Shown here: positions 24,218 to 32,257 of the stretch, in pieces
How the letters are laid out: each line of letters starts with the position of its first letter
How positions within the stretch are numbered: the first letter of the stretch is position 1
Assembly: GCA_002070185.1 (NCBI GenBank)
Contig: MWCT01000022.1
Coordinates: forward strand, 1-36,437
Source: a candidate division BRC1 bacterium ADurb.Bin183
GTDB lineage: Bacteria; Sumerlaeota; Sumerlaeia; MWCT01
Length of the DNA: 36,437 nt
Direction of reading: 5' to 3'
The notes under the pieces: model-generated
The model's database searches: none
The model's input: only the letters and a program-made list of their open reading frames with translations
What the model was told of the DNA's origin: nothing
Made by a program: the position numbers and the translations under genes

Positions 24218-25969
24218 TCATTCAAGAAATCTTTTACGATTGGAAAAATAATATTCCATCAGTTTTTTTGCAATGGGTACAGAGGTTGAACCGCCGTATC
24301 CACCTTCTTCAATCATGACCAGCATGGCAATCTCCGGCGCGTCATAAGGGGCATAACAGGCGAACCATGCGTCGTTTTCCCTGCCATGGCGCTCTGCTGT
24401 GCCTGTTTTGCCGGCAACTTTCCACTCCTTTGGGAAGCCCGCATGAAAACCGGTTCCGCCGGGCATATACACCACGCCTTTCAAACCTTCCAGTATGATG
24501 TTCGTATGCTCAACTCGGAGCGTCGCATTGCGCGTTTTCGGTTGAAAATCATACCGGCGATTTTCTGCGTCCCTGTGATGCAAAAGGAAGTGCGGCTGGA
24601 CAAATCTCCCCTCATTGGCAAAAATGCAATAAGAGCAGAGCACCTGCAAGGGCGTGGCGGTCAGCACGCCTTGTCCTATGCAAAGGTTCAGTAATTCTCC
24701 CGGAAGGATGGAGTCCGATTGCTGAATGGGCAAATTTCCGCTGACTTCATAAGGCAAGTCAACGCCGGTTGCCGCGCCGTAGCCAAATCGCAGCGACCAT
24801 TCCATCAAAGGCTTGGCGCCGATTTTTTGAACAGTCTGATAAAAATAGACATTGCAAGAGACCCGCAAGGCGTCCCGTAGGTTCACATCGCCATGTCCAG
24901 ATTGCAACTCACAGACATAGGGACGCCGCCAATTGGGCAGATAATATTTGCCGGAACAGGCATAGGTTTGGTTTGGACGTATGCCGCCATCTAAGATTGC
25001 TGCGGCTGTTACTAATTTGAATGTTGAGGCAGGTGGATAATTTTCCTGAATAGCCTTGTTCATATATGAGACGGGACGAGTCGGACGCGCCGGCGCCGCC
25101 GGGTCGTTCGAATCATACCCCGGCGACGACACCATTGCCAGAATCGCACCGGTATTGGGATTCATCGCAATGGCAACGCCTGTTTTTCCTTCCATCATAT
25201 AGTAGGCATATTTCTGAAAATCCAAGTCTAACGAGAGATAAAGGTCCTGCCCCGGAACAGATGAAGTGGTATCTAAGGTGTCCACATAACGTCCGCGCGC
25301 ATCCCGCTGCACCACCTCTGTTCCCGGTTCGCCGCGCAACAAATCCTCGTAATATTTTTCAATCCCCGCCACACCGATGAGATCATCTGGGCTATACCCT
25401 TTTTCCCGATACTGCGCAATCTGGGTTTTGGTCATGCGCCCTAGATAACCGGTGACGCAGGAGGTTATCTCGCCTTCGGGGTAATATCTTTTGAAGTCAG
25501 AAATGATTCGCATACCGGGAAGCGCCCATTGCCTTTCGATAATCGGGGCAATTGTTTCCAGCGAAAGATTGCGGGCGAGCAGACGCCATTGCCAGCGCGG
25601 CTGCATAGCCAGCGCCTGCCGTTCCCGTTCGCTGAAATCCCGGCTTAATGTTTCCTCCAGATAGACAACAGTCTTGTGCAATTCATATTCGGTCAGCCGA
25701 AACGGGCTGATCCAGATGGAATAGGTTAGACGGTTGACGGCGATGAGTTTTCCGTCGCGGCTGTATATTTGACCGCGGGGCGCCTCGAGGCGTTGTGGAT
25801 GAATATAATTGTTTCTTGCAAGTTCGGAGTATTTTTCGTTATGAAGAATCGTCCACTGTCCGATACGGACAATCAGCACGATAAAGATTATTACAGAAGC
25901 GACGGCAAGCAAACGAAATCGTTTTTCAAAAAGTTGGCGATCCTGTAAATCAGATGATAATAACGACAT
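24218..25969 (-). CDS. mrdA: Penicillin-binding protein 2 (elongasome transpeptidase)
   Basis: A class B PBP that cross-links peptidoglycan with RodA/MreB during rod growth. The 583-residue protein has one N-terminal membrane anchor (about 22-42, VASVIIFIVLIVRIGQWTIL), a dimerisation/pedestal domain with GVAGIEKYYEDLLRGEPG, and a transpeptidase domain. All three motifs are intact: S315-T-F-K318, S371-C-N373 and K521-T-G523. It starts 6 bases after the tlyA stop. rodA is not adjacent. It is followed at 20 bases by the alpha-mannosidase gene, an unusual neighbour for a cell-wall gene. Confidence 0.93.
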   Translation of the reverse strand: MSLLSSDLQDRQLFEKRFRLLAVASVIIFIVLIVRIGQWTILHNEKYSELARNNYIHPQRLEAPRGQIYSRDGKLIAVNRLTYSIWISPFRLTEYELHKTVVYLEETLSRDFSERERQALAMQPRWQWRLLARNLSLETIAPIIERQWALPGMRIISDFKRYYPEGEITSCVTGYLGRMTKTQIAQYREKGYSPDDLIGVAGIEKYYEDLLRGEPGTEVVQRDARGRYVDTLDTTSSVPGQDLYLSLDLDFQKYAYYMMEGKTGVAIAMNPNTGAILAMVSSPGYDSNDPAAPARPTRPVSYMNKAIQENYPPASTFKLVTAAAILDGGIRPNQTYACSGKYYLPNWRRPYVCELQSGHGDVNLRDALRVSCNVYFYQTVQKIGAKPLMEWSLRFGYGAATGVDLPYEVSGNLPIQQSDSILPGELLNLCIGQGVLTATPLQVLCSYCIFANEGRFVQPHFLLHHRDAENRRYDFQPKTRNATLRVEHTNIILEGLKGVVYMPGGTGFHAGFPKEWKVAGKTGTAERHGRENDAWFACYAPYDAPEIAMLVMIEEGGYGGSTSVPIAKKLMEYYFSNRKRFLE

Positions 25970-25975
25970 GCTCTT

Positions 25976-26614
25976 TCAGTCCGCATTTTTTCGCATAAGG
26001 CATGTCAAAAATTCTACATTGCCCGATGCCCCTTTTATCGGCGAGGGCATGAAACCTGCGCCGCTCCATCCGTTTTCATCAAAATATTTTTCCAATTCAT
26101 CAAGAACCTCATTGCGGGTTTTTTCATCTTTGATGACGCCCCCTTTGGGAATCCGTTCCCTTCCCGCCTCGAACTGCGGTTTGATAAGCGGGATGACCTT
26201 GCCATCGGTTTTCAAAAGCGGTTTGACGGCGGGGAGTATCATCCTCAACGAAATGAAGGAGACATCAATCACCGCAAGATCAACAGGTTCAGGGATTTCG
26301 CATTTTGATAAAAATCTCGCATTCACCTTTTCCAGCAAAATGATTCGAGGGTCGCTCCTCAAACGATAGTGAAGTTGACCATAACCAACATCCACCGCAT
26401 AAACCTTAACGGCGCCCTTTTGCAAAAGACAGTCCGTAAAACCGCCGGTGGATGCCCCTACATCAAGGCATATCCAACCTGACGGTTTGATTTGAAAGCG
26501 GGCAAGCGCCGCTTCCAATTTAAGCCCGCCGCGGCTGACAAATTTTTCATCGGGCGCATTCAAAATTATTTCTGCGTCCACATCCACTTTAATGCCGGGC
26601 TTGGGATGTTCCAC
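25976..26614 (-). CDS. tlyA: TlyA-family rRNA methyltransferase, catalytic part (downstream of an in-frame TAG)
   Basis: TlyA/YqxC proteins use SAM to 2'-O-methylate rRNA. This frame holds the C-terminal end of the S4 region (KPGIKVDVDAEI), the hinge FVSRGGLKLEAAL, and the FtsJ-like Rossmann methyltransferase with SAM loop LDVGASTGGFTDCLLQKGA and VDVGYGQLHYRL. The intact frame could start only at GTG 26614, giving 212 residues, shorter than the usual ~245. The missing N-terminus is encoded in the same frame immediately upstream (26627-26716) but separated by a TAG at 26624-26626. No convincing Shine-Dalgarno precedes the GTG. The gene sits between dxs and mrdA. Either it is a damaged gene, it is made N-truncated, or the TAG is a sequence error. 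Confidence 0.85.
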   Translation of the reverse strand: MEHPKPGIKVDVDAEIILNAPDEKFVSRGGLKLEAALARFQIKPSGWICLDVGASTGGFTDCLLQKGAVKVYAVDVGYGQLHYRLRSDPRIILLEKVNARFLSKCEIPEPVDLAVIDVSFISLRMILPAVKPLLKTDGKVIPLIKPQFEAGRERIPKGGVIKDEKTRNEVLDELEKYFDENGWSGAGFMPSPIKGASGNVEFLTCLMRKNAD

Positions 26615-26623
26615 GCCGCGGAC

Positions 26624-26716
26624 CTAGATTTGCCCCGACATAATCATTCGCTGCGCCATTTCGCGGCTTTCTGCCAGTTCTCGTTCTACAAGTATGACAT
26701 CAAGACGTTCTTTCAT
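26624..26716 (-). pseudogene. N-terminal S4-domain fragment of tlyA ending in an in-frame TAG
   Basis: From ATG 26716 the frame reads MKERLDVILVERELAESREM and continues to SGQI, the typical start of TlyA (an S4 RNA-binding domain). It then hits TAG (codon 31, bases 26624-26626). The following codons VRGVEHPKPG continue the S4 domain without a frame change. Family members commonly have Val/Tyr/Arg-like residues there, so a single base change from a Tyr codon is the simplest explanation. The start lies 52 bases past the dxs stop. Confidence 0.8.
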
Positions 26717-26768
26717 GTGGCGGCATCCCCAGAACGGCACGGAGCGCAGTATGCTGGACGAACAACTC

Positions 26769-28661
26769 CTACGCGGCGGACTCTTTTAATGCTCGGCGAA
26801 TGGAATCCGCAATTTTCTCAGAAGAAAGTCCATATTTGTCGTAAAGATAGGCAGGAGAACCATGTTCAATAAAAGCGTCCGGCAAGGCAAGCACCGAACA
26901 GAAATTTGTGATTTTTCTGCTGGCAAGAAAATCGTTAACGGCGGAGCCAAAACCGCCCGTAATAGCATTATCTTCGACCGTCCAGATGCGGCGGAATCTT
27001 TTTGCAGCATCAAGAATCAGTTCTTCATCCAGCGGTTTGATAAATCGCGCGTCCGCCACCGCCAGATGGAAGCCTTCGCGCTCAAGGATTTCGGCGGCTT
27101 CGAGGGCGTGGTTGGTCATCACTCCGGCTCCGATAATTGCGGCATCATTGCCTTCGCGCAACCAAACGCCTTTTCCTATGGGAAAGGGAACCGCCGGTCG
27201 CGTCAGGTTGAGGTTTGGCAAACCGCTGCCACCGCGCGGATAGCGAAAAGCTGCAGGACCTTTTTGATACGAAAGCGCCGTCGCTAGCGCATCGCGCAAA
27301 TCTTCCTCGCTGCGGGGCGCCATGATGATTATCCCGGGTATCATCCTCATATAGGAAAGATCAAAATTCCCATGGTGTGTCGGTCCATCTTCTCCAACAA
27401 TTCCGGCGCGATCCAGAGCAAAGACAACAGGCAGATTCTGCAAAGCCACATCATGAATAACCATGTCAAACGAGCGCTGCATAAAGGTTGAATAGATGGC
27501 GACCACCGGTTTCAAACCTTCGCAAGCCATCCCCGCCGCGGCAACCACTGCGGCGCTTTCCGCGATGCCAAAATCAAAAAAACGCTGCGGGAACTTTTTG
27601 GCAAATTCGCTTAGCCCCGTTCCGCCGGGCATGGCGGCGGTAATGGCAACGATGCGGTCGTCTTTTTCCGCCTGCTCCATAATAGCATTGCCGAAAGTTT
27701 GCGTAAAACTCAAGTTTGCGCTTTTTTTCGGCGCTCCAGTTTCGATGATGAAAGGGGCGGCGCTGTGATATTTTTCAGGATTTTTTTCCGCAAAAACGCA
27801 CCCTTTGCCTTTTTTTGTGACGACATGGAGGATGCGGGGACCTTTGAATTCAGCCACAGTTTTCAGGGCGGGCAATAACGCGTTGAAATCATGCCCGTTA
27901 ATGGGACCAACATAGCGGAACCCTAACTCCTCAAAAAATAGACCGGGCACAATCAGTCCTTTGACCACCCCTTCCACGCGATGCGAAAATTTGACTATCT
28001 CCTTGCCGATTTTAAGTTGCCCGACTTGAAGCCGGTTCACCATTTCTTCAATGCGGCGCTTTGAGTAGTTATACCATTTATCTGTGATAAACCGGTTGAA
28101 CATTTTCGGAATTGCGCCGACATTCTGGGCAATACTCATCTCGTTGTCGTTCAGGACAATCATAAATCCCGTTCCCATAATGGCGGCTGTATTTAGGGCT
28201 TCGTAAACCAGTCCGCAGGTCATGGAGCCATCGCCGATAACCGCCACCACTTTAAAGTTTTCTTTCTTCAAATCGCGCGCGTTGGCTATGCCGAGCGCTG
28301 CGGCAAGCGATGTGCTTGCGTGTCCCGCACCAAAGGTGTCATATTCGCTTTCGTGGCGTTTTAAAAAACCGCTGATGCCTCCTGCTCGGCGCAATGTTTC
28401 AAACTTCTCCGCCCTTCCAGTGAGGATTTTATGGGCATAAGCCTGATGCCCCACGTCCCAGATTAGTTTGTCTTTTGGCGTGTTGAGGATGTAATGCAGG
28501 GCGATGGAAAGTTCCACTGTTCCCAAAGAAGAAGCCAGATGCCCGCCATTTTCAGACACAACGGTGATTATTTTCTGCCTGATTTCTTTTGCCAACACTC
28601 TCAATTGTTCCAAGTTGAGTTTTCTCAAATCAGTCGGATTTTTTATTTTTTCAAGAATCAT
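26769..28661 (-). CDS. dxs: 1-deoxy-D-xylulose-5-phosphate synthase
   Basis: Catalyses thiamine-diphosphate-dependent condensation of pyruvate and glyceraldehyde 3-phosphate, the entry step of the MEP isoprenoid pathway. Length is about 630 residues. Visible motifs are SSLGTVELSIALHYIL, DVGHQAYAHKILTGR, the ThDP-binding block VIGDGSMTCGLVYEALN ending LNDNEMSI, DRAGIVGEDGPTHHG, and a C-terminal transketolase-type domain. The chosen ATG at 28661 (MILEKIKNPTDLRKL) has GGCGG upstream. A TTG 12 bases earlier is also in frame but lacks an SD. It ends with TAG. Placement just before tlyA is common in bacteria. Confidence 0.96.
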   Translation of the reverse strand: MILEKIKNPTDLRKLNLEQLRVLAKEIRQKIITVVSENGGHLASSLGTVELSIALHYILNTPKDKLIWDVGHQAYAHKILTGRAEKFETLRRAGGISGFLKRHESEYDTFGAGHASTSLAAALGIANARDLKKENFKVVAVIGDGSMTCGLVYEALNTAAIMGTGFMIVLNDNEMSIAQNVGAIPKMFNRFITDKWYNYSKRRIEEMVNRLQVGQLKIGKEIVKFSHRVEGVVKGLIVPGLFFEELGFRYVGPINGHDFNALLPALKTVAEFKGPRILHVVTKKGKGCVFAEKNPEKYHSAAPFIIETGAPKKSANLSFTQTFGNAIMEQAEKDDRIVAITAAMPGGTGLSEFAKKFPQRFFDFGIAESAAVVAAAGMACEGLKPVVAIYSTFMQRSFDMVIHDVALQNLPVVFALDRAGIVGEDGPTHHGNFDLSYMRMIPGIIIMAPRSEEDLRDALATALSYQKGPAAFRYPRGGSGLPNLNLTRPAVPFPIGKGVWLREGNDAAIIGAGVMTNHALEAAEILEREGFHLAVADARFIKPLDEELILDAAKRFRRIWTVEDNAITGGFGSAVNDFLASRKITNFCSVLALPDAFIEHGSPAYLYDKYGLSSEKIADSIRRALKESAA

Positions 28662-28673
28662 TTCTACCGCCAA

Positions 28674-30110
28674 TTATAAAATAAATTTGCTCAGGTCATC
28701 ATCCTGAATGATATCTGCCAGACTGTTTTTAACAAATTCTTTGTTAATGATGATTTCCTTTTTATCGGTATCGGGCGCCTCAAAAGAGATATCCTCCAAA
28801 AGGCGCTCCATGATAGTGTAAAGTCTGCGCGCGCCTATATTTTCCATCCGCTGATTGACCTCGTAAGCGGAGCGAGCAATTTCATCCACTCCATCAGACG
28901 TGAATTCCAAAGAGATGCCTTCTGTTGCCAGCAGAGCCGTGTATTGTTTGGTCAGAGAATTTTTCGGCTCTGTCAATATACGGCGATATTCCTCCACTCC
29001 CAAATCGGTCAGCTCCACCCTCAGCGGGAATCGCCCCTGAAGTTCCGGGATCAAGTCCGATGGTTTGGTTTGATGAAAGGCTCCGGCGGCGATGAAAAGG
29101 ATATGGTCAGTTGTAACCATTCCGTATTTAGTGGGCACTTTGGAACCTTCCACAATGGGGAGCATGTCTCGTTGGACGCCTTCGCGGGATACATCCGGTC
29201 CATGCCCGGCAGAGCCGCGCCCTGCTACTTTGTCAATTTCATCAATAAAGATAATCCCCGACTGTTCAACGCGCTGGATCGCTTCCTTGATGATTTTATC
29301 CATATCAAGGAGTTTTTCCACCTCTTCTTCAATCAGGAAACGGCGCGCATCTTTGACGGGCATCTTGACGCTTTTTGATTTTTTTGGTATTATTTTATCG
29401 AATAGCCCTTTGACATCTATTCCCATCTCTTCAAGTCCAGTGCCGCCGGCGAAGACTTCCACCATAGGTCCTGCCTGCACCTGAATCTCAAACTCCACCT
29501 CGCGGTCTTCCATCTGACCTTCCGCTAATTGCTGCTCCAGTTTTTGACGGCTGCGCAGCCAGCGATTGAACCGCTCCTGTTCCTCCTCGGAAAGTCCGTC
29601 AAAATCATAAACAATCTCCGTCCCTTTTTTCTTCTGCCGGAAAGAGCGCGATAAATGCGGCGGCGGGGCAAGGAGCAGATCCAGCAGGCGCTCCCTTGTG
29701 CGCTCTTCGGCGCGGTCGCGAATAGCGGAGGTCTTTTCTTCGCGGACCATGTTGACGCCGACTTCTGTCAGGTCGCGAATCATACTCTCCACGTCTCTGC
29801 CGACATATCCCACTTCTGTGTATTTCGTTGCTTCCACTTTGACAAACGGGGCATCGGCAAGACGGGAGAGGCGCCGGGCAATTTCAGTTTTTCCCACGCC
29901 GGTGGGTCCGATCATTATTATATTTTTGGGATAAACCTCTTCGCGCAGGTCTTCCGTCAGACATCGCCGCCGCGCCCTGTTGCGGAGCGCAATTGCAACC
30001 AGTTTCTTGGCGCGGTCCTGTCCGATAATATACTTATTCAGCGCCTCGACAATCTGGCGCGGTTTGAGCCCTTTTTCATCACCGTTCTTTTTTGTGTTAA
30101 TATTCTTCAC
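28674..30110 (-). CDS. hslU: ATP-dependent protease ATPase subunit HslU
   Basis: HslU is the AAA+ unfoldase that feeds substrates to the HslV peptidase. The family core begins GLKPRQIVEALNKYIIGQDRAKK. Walker A GPTGVGKT is at residues 68-75, pore loop GYVGRDVES follows, the coiled I-domain spans about 130-260, and Walker B IIFIDEID has Asp290/Glu291. The C-terminus DLSKFIL matches the tail that inserts into HslV. The frame is open upstream to 30218, but that would overlap the preceding lipoprotein gene by 112 bases. GTG 30110, which overlaps the lipoprotein stop (GTGA), gives a normal 478-residue protein. Odd: hslV, usually directly upstream, is absent from the window. Confidence 0.93.
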   Translation of the reverse strand: MKNINTKKNGDEKGLKPRQIVEALNKYIIGQDRAKKLVAIALRNRARRRCLTEDLREEVYPKNIIMIGPTGVGKTEIARRLSRLADAPFVKVEATKYTEVGYVGRDVESMIRDLTEVGVNMVREEKTSAIRDRAEERTRERLLDLLLAPPPHLSRSFRQKKKGTEIVYDFDGLSEEEQERFNRWLRSRQKLEQQLAEGQMEDREVEFEIQVQAGPMVEVFAGGTGLEEMGIDVKGLFDKIIPKKSKSVKMPVKDARRFLIEEEVEKLLDMDKIIKEAIQRVEQSGIIFIDEIDKVAGRGSAGHGPDVSREGVQRDMLPIVEGSKVPTKYGMVTTDHILFIAAGAFHQTKPSDLIPELQGRFPLRVELTDLGVEEYRRILTEPKNSLTKQYTALLATEGISLEFTSDGVDEIARSAYEVNQRMENIGARRLYTIMERLLEDISFEAPDTDKKEIIINKEFVKNSLADIIQDDDLSKFIL

Positions 30111-30751
30111 TTGTCGAAATATTCTTTTTTCATGAGTTTGATAAGACGGTTTGACGCTTTTTCCATTGTGGAATATTGGGAGCGGAACTTTTTGCGAAAG
30201 CGCAGATTTTTCGTCCATAGCGCTTTGCCGGAATCGGCATCCATCAAAATCACTTCAACGTCTATGATGCTTGACCACCAGTGAAATGTGCGGTTGTGGC
30301 TGGTGTGGCACATTTTTATTTTGCCAAAAAGGACAAGGTCTTGTTGGAGGTCTTTGGCAAAATCGGTTGCAGGAATCGCGGAAAATAATTGGGCGATTGC
30401 TTTGTCGTTCTGGTCTGAGAATGTTTTTTTGAGGCGATTTTTTTTGTCTGCGGCGTAATACTTCCAATCTGTGCGCGAATAAACAAGAACATGCGGTATC
30501 TTTTTATCAAACTGCTTTACCAATACGTCTGCAAAAATCTCTCCCGCGTTGGCATTTCGGTATATATCGCGAGACCCCGACCACCACCCTTTTAATTCTT
30601 TGGGTTGCGATGCCACCTCGTCAGATATATCAAAATCCATAACCAGCAGTTTGACCTGAAGTTTTTCTGCCGGCTGTTTGATGCGGCAGCCGGGTATAAG
30701 CGCCATAATCGCTAAAAGGCTCAGCACCAGTCGCGTGATTGATTTTGTCAT
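30107..30751 (-). CDS. Putative lipoprotein, CsgG/LpoB-like
   Basis: A 214-residue exported lipoprotein. The signal sequence LVLSLLAIMALIPGC ends with Cys22; Pro at -2 of the lipobox is unusual. The mature part starts with LLVMDFDISD and contains an AGEIFADVLVKQF helix, LVLFGKIKM and a late DVEVILMDADSGKALWTKNL strand pair. This order of elements resembles the CsgG/FlgO/LpoB-type periplasmic fold (strand with conserved Asp, helix at a bound site, strand ending in W). Similarity is by pattern only, so function is uncertain. The ATG at 30751 has GGGGGAG 5 bases upstream and is preferred to an in-frame TTG at 30763. It overlaps hslU by 4 bases. Confidence 0.7.
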   Translation of the reverse strand: MTKSITRLVLSLLAIMALIPGCRIKQPAEKLQVKLLVMDFDISDEVASQPKELKGWWSGSRDIYRNANAGEIFADVLVKQFDKKIPHVLVYSRTDWKYYAADKKNRLKKTFSDQNDKAIAQLFSAIPATDFAKDLQQDLVLFGKIKMCHTSHNRTFHWWSSIIDVEVILMDADSGKALWTKNLRFRKKFRSQYSTMEKASNRLIKLMKKEYFDK

Positions 30752-30824
30752 TAACTCCCCCAATCAAAGGTAAAAAATATCTTCGCCCCAAAGCGCCATC
30801 GTTATAACGTTATCAAATAATTCC

Positions 30825-30852
30825 TTTATGAGCATGCCTCTTTATTCGTCAA
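30825..30852 (-). promoter_or_regulatory. Possible promoter upstream of the lipoprotein-hslU-dxs operon
   Basis: On the minus strand TTGACG (30852-30847) and CATAAA (30830-30825) are separated by 16 bases, moderate matches to -35 and -10. This lies in the 107-base gap between the S26-like gene and the lipoprotein gene. Just downstream, at 30800-30813, are two overlapping 10-base palindromes (CGTTATAACG and ATAACGTTAT), which could be an operator. Confidence 0.35.
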
Positions 30853-30858
30853 GGCATT

Positions 30859-31965
30859 TCATCCATCGGAGTCCGCGATTTTAAACGGAAGCAAAATGCG
30901 GCGATGGCGCGGCGGATTAATGATGAAAAGGGCTCTGCCGATAATCTGCTTCTTTTCGATAAGGCACACTTTATCCCAATCTACTAAAATGACGTTTGGA
31001 CTGTTCAGCGCGGGCGTTTTCCCGCCAAATGAAAGACCCAGCTGCATCTGCTCCGGCGAGTGGGAATAGATTGCCAGATATTTATCCTTTGGGACTTCAA
31101 ACCGCAAATCTTGAAAGATGTTATTCGGACAAACGGGCTGGCACCACATAGGCATGGGATTGCCGTTGCGAAAAAATTGCCCCGCTTTTCGCTCAACAAT
31201 ATCTCCGGGCAAGCCCATGATGGTTTCAAACGTTCGTCTCTCTTTAATAGAATAACGGGTGGTCTCAATCATTCCTGGAATTTCGATGTGCAGCGCCTCA
31301 GGATTGTAAAAAACCAAATCCCCAATGCGCGGATTCACAATCCAATAAGAAAGGCAGTCCACAAAAACAGCGTCCCCTTTATGTAATATAGGCGCCAGCG
31401 TGTTTTGAGTAACGCGGATGATTTTAAAAATCGGCGAGATGAAAAACTGCCCCACAAGAAAGCCCGCGCCTAATAAAAAGAAAAGCGATGAATAAGCTGC
31501 CAGCGAATATCGAAACGTCCATATTTGCCCGTTAATTTTAACAGCCGTCACAAGCCCGTCATTATAGGCATATAACATAAATGCAATAAATAATAAAATA
31601 ATCAGATTCGAATAGTGTGCGGAGATGGTTGAGATGACCGCCGCAAATCCAATGATATAGGCGATGAAAAAGAACGCCGCTTTTTTGTATTGATGATTAT
31701 AAATCTGACCCAAACCGCAAAATAGCGAAAGAAACGCCGCCAGATAGGGAAAGCGATGCGGGGCTTCCGGAATCGGCGAGCAAAAAAATCTGCTTATGCC
31801 CCGTATAACACCGCGCGTCATTTGGGATATTTTGGCAAAGGGGTGATGTCTGATTTGCGGCGTTGAAACGGGCAGGTCTTTGAGGGGGTCCAGAATCCAT
31901 CCGCAACGCAAACATGCCTTGTTTTTATCCTGATTATAAAACTGGCAACGCGGGCAGATTTTCAT
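30859..31965 (-). CDS. Zinc-ribbon / membrane / S26 signal-peptidase-like protein with degenerate active site
   Basis: A 368-residue membrane protein. The N-terminal zinc ribbon uses Cys4, Cys7, Cys18 and Cys21 (CPRC and CLRC). After a linker, a TM2-like hydrophobic region starts near residue 72 (FLSLFCGLGQIYNHQYKKAA) and gives about three or four membrane segments up to residue 177. The C-terminal part aligns by eye with signal peptidase I: GDAVFVDCLSY, PRIGDLVFY and GLPGDIVERK are all family boxes. However, the catalytic Ser of the SMxP box is Thr189 (NTLAPIL) and the catalytic Lys position before GLPGD is Glu247 (ETIMGLPGD). It therefore probably does not act as a normal Ser/Lys signal peptidase. 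It lies 42 bases after a small gene of unknown function, in the same direction as the ABC permeases. Confidence 0.75.
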   Translation of the reverse strand: MKICPRCQFYNQDKNKACLRCGWILDPLKDLPVSTPQIRHHPFAKISQMTRGVIRGISRFFCSPIPEAPHRFPYLAAFLSLFCGLGQIYNHQYKKAAFFFIAYIIGFAAVISTISAHYSNLIILLFIAFMLYAYNDGLVTAVKINGQIWTFRYSLAAYSSLFFLLGAGFLVGQFFISPIFKIIRVTQNTLAPILHKGDAVFVDCLSYWIVNPRIGDLVFYNPEALHIEIPGMIETTRYSIKERRTFETIMGLPGDIVERKAGQFFRNGNPMPMWCQPVCPNNIFQDLRFEVPKDKYLAIYSHSPEQMQLGLSFGGKTPALNSPNVILVDWDKVCLIEKKQIIGRALFIINPPRHRRILLPFKIADSDG

Positions 31966-32007
31966 GGTTTGGTAAGCATAATTCCCAAATTAAAAAACGA
32001 GGCGCGG

Positions 32008-32247
32008 TTATTGTTGTTTGAGGATTTCCTTTTTCTCCCCCTCGTCTTCTTCCTGCTGCGACTGCGCCAGACGCACCGCTGGCGGAGGCGTTCCTCCATC
32101 CCATGAGGCAAGCTCGCCTTTGATGGGACCCAAAATCTCCTCAAAGATTTGTTTGTAATACTGAACCTGTTGAGGCGCAAGATTTCCCATGTCCACCCAT
32201 ATCTCGCCATTTTTTTTTATGATGATTTTAACATCTTCGCGAGCCAT
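32008..32247 (-). CDS. Small 79-residue protein of unknown function
   Basis: Not recognised with confidence. The frame from ATG 32247 reads MAREDVKIIIKKNGEIWVDM, has a compact predicted strand-turn-strand-helix (about 5-44, with QQVQYYKQIFEEILGP as the helix) and a Pro- and Gln/Glu/Lys-rich charged tail. The short beta-beta-helix layout is faintly like DUF2997-type small proteins, but this is weak. It begins 10 bases after the upstream permease stop and ends 42 bases before the S26-like gene, so it is probably cotranscribed. AAGGGA lies about 9 bases before the ATG. The frame extends further upstream into the permease gene, but the ATG with SD is more plausible. Confidence 0.6.
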   Translation of the reverse strand: MAREDVKIIIKKNGEIWVDMGNLAPQQVQYYKQIFEEILGPIKGELASWDGGTPPPAVRLAQSQQEEDEGEKKEILKQQ

Positions 32248-32257
32248 TAGGCGTCCC

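Noticed and set aside
22671..24251. Long plus-strand open frames antisense to the alpha-mannosidase (22671-23369 and 23652-24251)
   Set aside because: They mirror a GC-rich, well-conserved gene on the other strand and show no recognisable motifs or ribosome sites.
26615..26716. TAG as a sense codon (recoded genome or pyrrolysine) in tlyA
   Set aside because: rpoB and dxs both terminate at TAG at the expected C-terminus, so TAG is an ordinary stop; no support for genome-wide recoding.
30111..30218. Longer HslU starting at 30218
   Set aside because: The extra 36 residues overlap the lipoprotein gene in another frame and do not resemble HslU; GTG 30110 with a 4-base overlap fits the family start.
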